In this document: in pieces, positions 63,655 through 64,000 of the stretch
Position numbering within the stretch: position 1 is the first letter of the stretch
How the letters are laid out: each line of letters starts with the position of its first letter
Origin: Cristatella mucedo
Taxonomy: Eukaryota > Bryozoa > Phylactolaemata > Cristatellidae
DNA: 64,000 bases
Reading direction: 5' to 3'
Assembly: GCA_009760855.2 (NCBI GenBank)
Contig: WPIO01000112.1
Location: 675,501-739,500 of the forward strand
The notes under the pieces: model-generated
The model's database searches: none
What the model was told of the DNA's origin: nothing
The model's input: only the letters and a program-made list of their open reading frames with translations
Position numbers and translations under genes: made by a program

Positions 63655-64000
63655 CAGAATAATAATAATAATAATGCACTTGATAAAGCGCCCTCAGAGA
63701 ACTTAATTTCTTTCTAGGCGCTTTACATTTGCTGAAAAAAAAACGCGACTGAATGGTGAGTGATATCATGCTTGATAAACAACATGAACAACGTGGTTAG
63801 GGGTGACATGCACAGGGTAAGCAAGCAAATGTGGTTTGTGGCAGCATGCACAGTGTCAGCACGCATAAGCACATCAAGGACGAATCACAGGGACCCACTA
63901 AATGCTGTCCCAAATAGGTGTGTTTTTAGGTTCCTTTTAAATGTGGTCAGGTCAGGGGATGTTCTGACGCAGGTCGGTAGGGAGTTCCAGGCTTTGGGAG
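63655..64000 (-). mobile_element. LINE family A 3' end, cut by the window edge
   Basis: Antisense (AAT)n at 63659-63675, GCACTTGATAAAGCGCCCTC, full 3' UTR and the ORF end. Faces the preceding copy tail to tail across about 280 bases. Confidence 0.9.

Overview
The window is nuclear DNA of a metazoan animal, most likely an invertebrate with motile cilia. The evidence is spliced genes with GT-AG introns, AATAAA signals on both strands, tRNA-derived SINEs, many 5'-truncated LINEs with short tandem-repeat tails, and abundant (CA)n and (CT)n microsatellites. I cannot name the species. Long open frames are misleading here: most are retrotransposon fragments or microsatellite translations. The real genes lie in short exons that must be joined across repeat-filled introns.

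Four genes can be supported. (1) A PI31/PSMF1 proteasome-regulator gene on the minus strand, seven coding exons from 21363 down to 2535. All phases agree and join into 313 residues, ending in a proteasome-docking tail (YDDMFM) and followed by an AATAAA. (2) A DNALI1 (p28 inner-arm axonemal dynein light intermediate chain) gene on the plus strand, six coding exons from 23749 to 34896, 263 residues, all phases consistent. (3) The 3' part of a TRAPPC12 gene on the minus strand, three exons between 50055 and 47298, encoding the C-terminal TPR region. (4) A candidate small gene on the plus strand, with a TATA box at 45194, a 5' UTR exon, an intron, an 85-codon Ala/Glu-rich acidic reading frame at 46657-46914 and an AATAAA at 47211. 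Genes 3 and 4 converge tail to tail, with poly(A) signals only 12 bases apart. PSMF1 and DNALI1 diverge, their start codons 2.4 kb apart.

Layout: 1-2340, little recognisable apart from a GC-rich patch, a LINE tail and a SINE; 2374-21363, PSMF1, whose last intron (8.4 kb) is mostly LINE debris; 21.4-23.7 kb, the divergent intergenic region; 23.7-34.9 kb, DNALI1 with antisense LINE copies in its introns; 35-40 kb, largely unassigned sequence with a perfect hairpin, a SINE with target-site duplication and an LTR-like repeat; 40.5-47.3 kb, a very GC-rich segment with minisatellites, hairpins and the small acidic gene; 47.3-50.1 kb, TRAPPC12 exons; 50.6-64 kb, repeats (second LTR-like copy, very long (GA)n and (CA)n tracts, LINE copies).

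The repeats form at least three LINE lineages of the L2/CR1 type: family A with an (ATT)n tail, family B with an ATTAC-type tail, and a third reverse transcriptase. There are two tRNA-derived SINE families, a foldback/MITE-like element, an LTR-like repeat pair and a possible 5S-like element. SINE family 1 carries a 3' end that matches the tail of LINE family A, the pattern expected of a LINE/SINE partnership.
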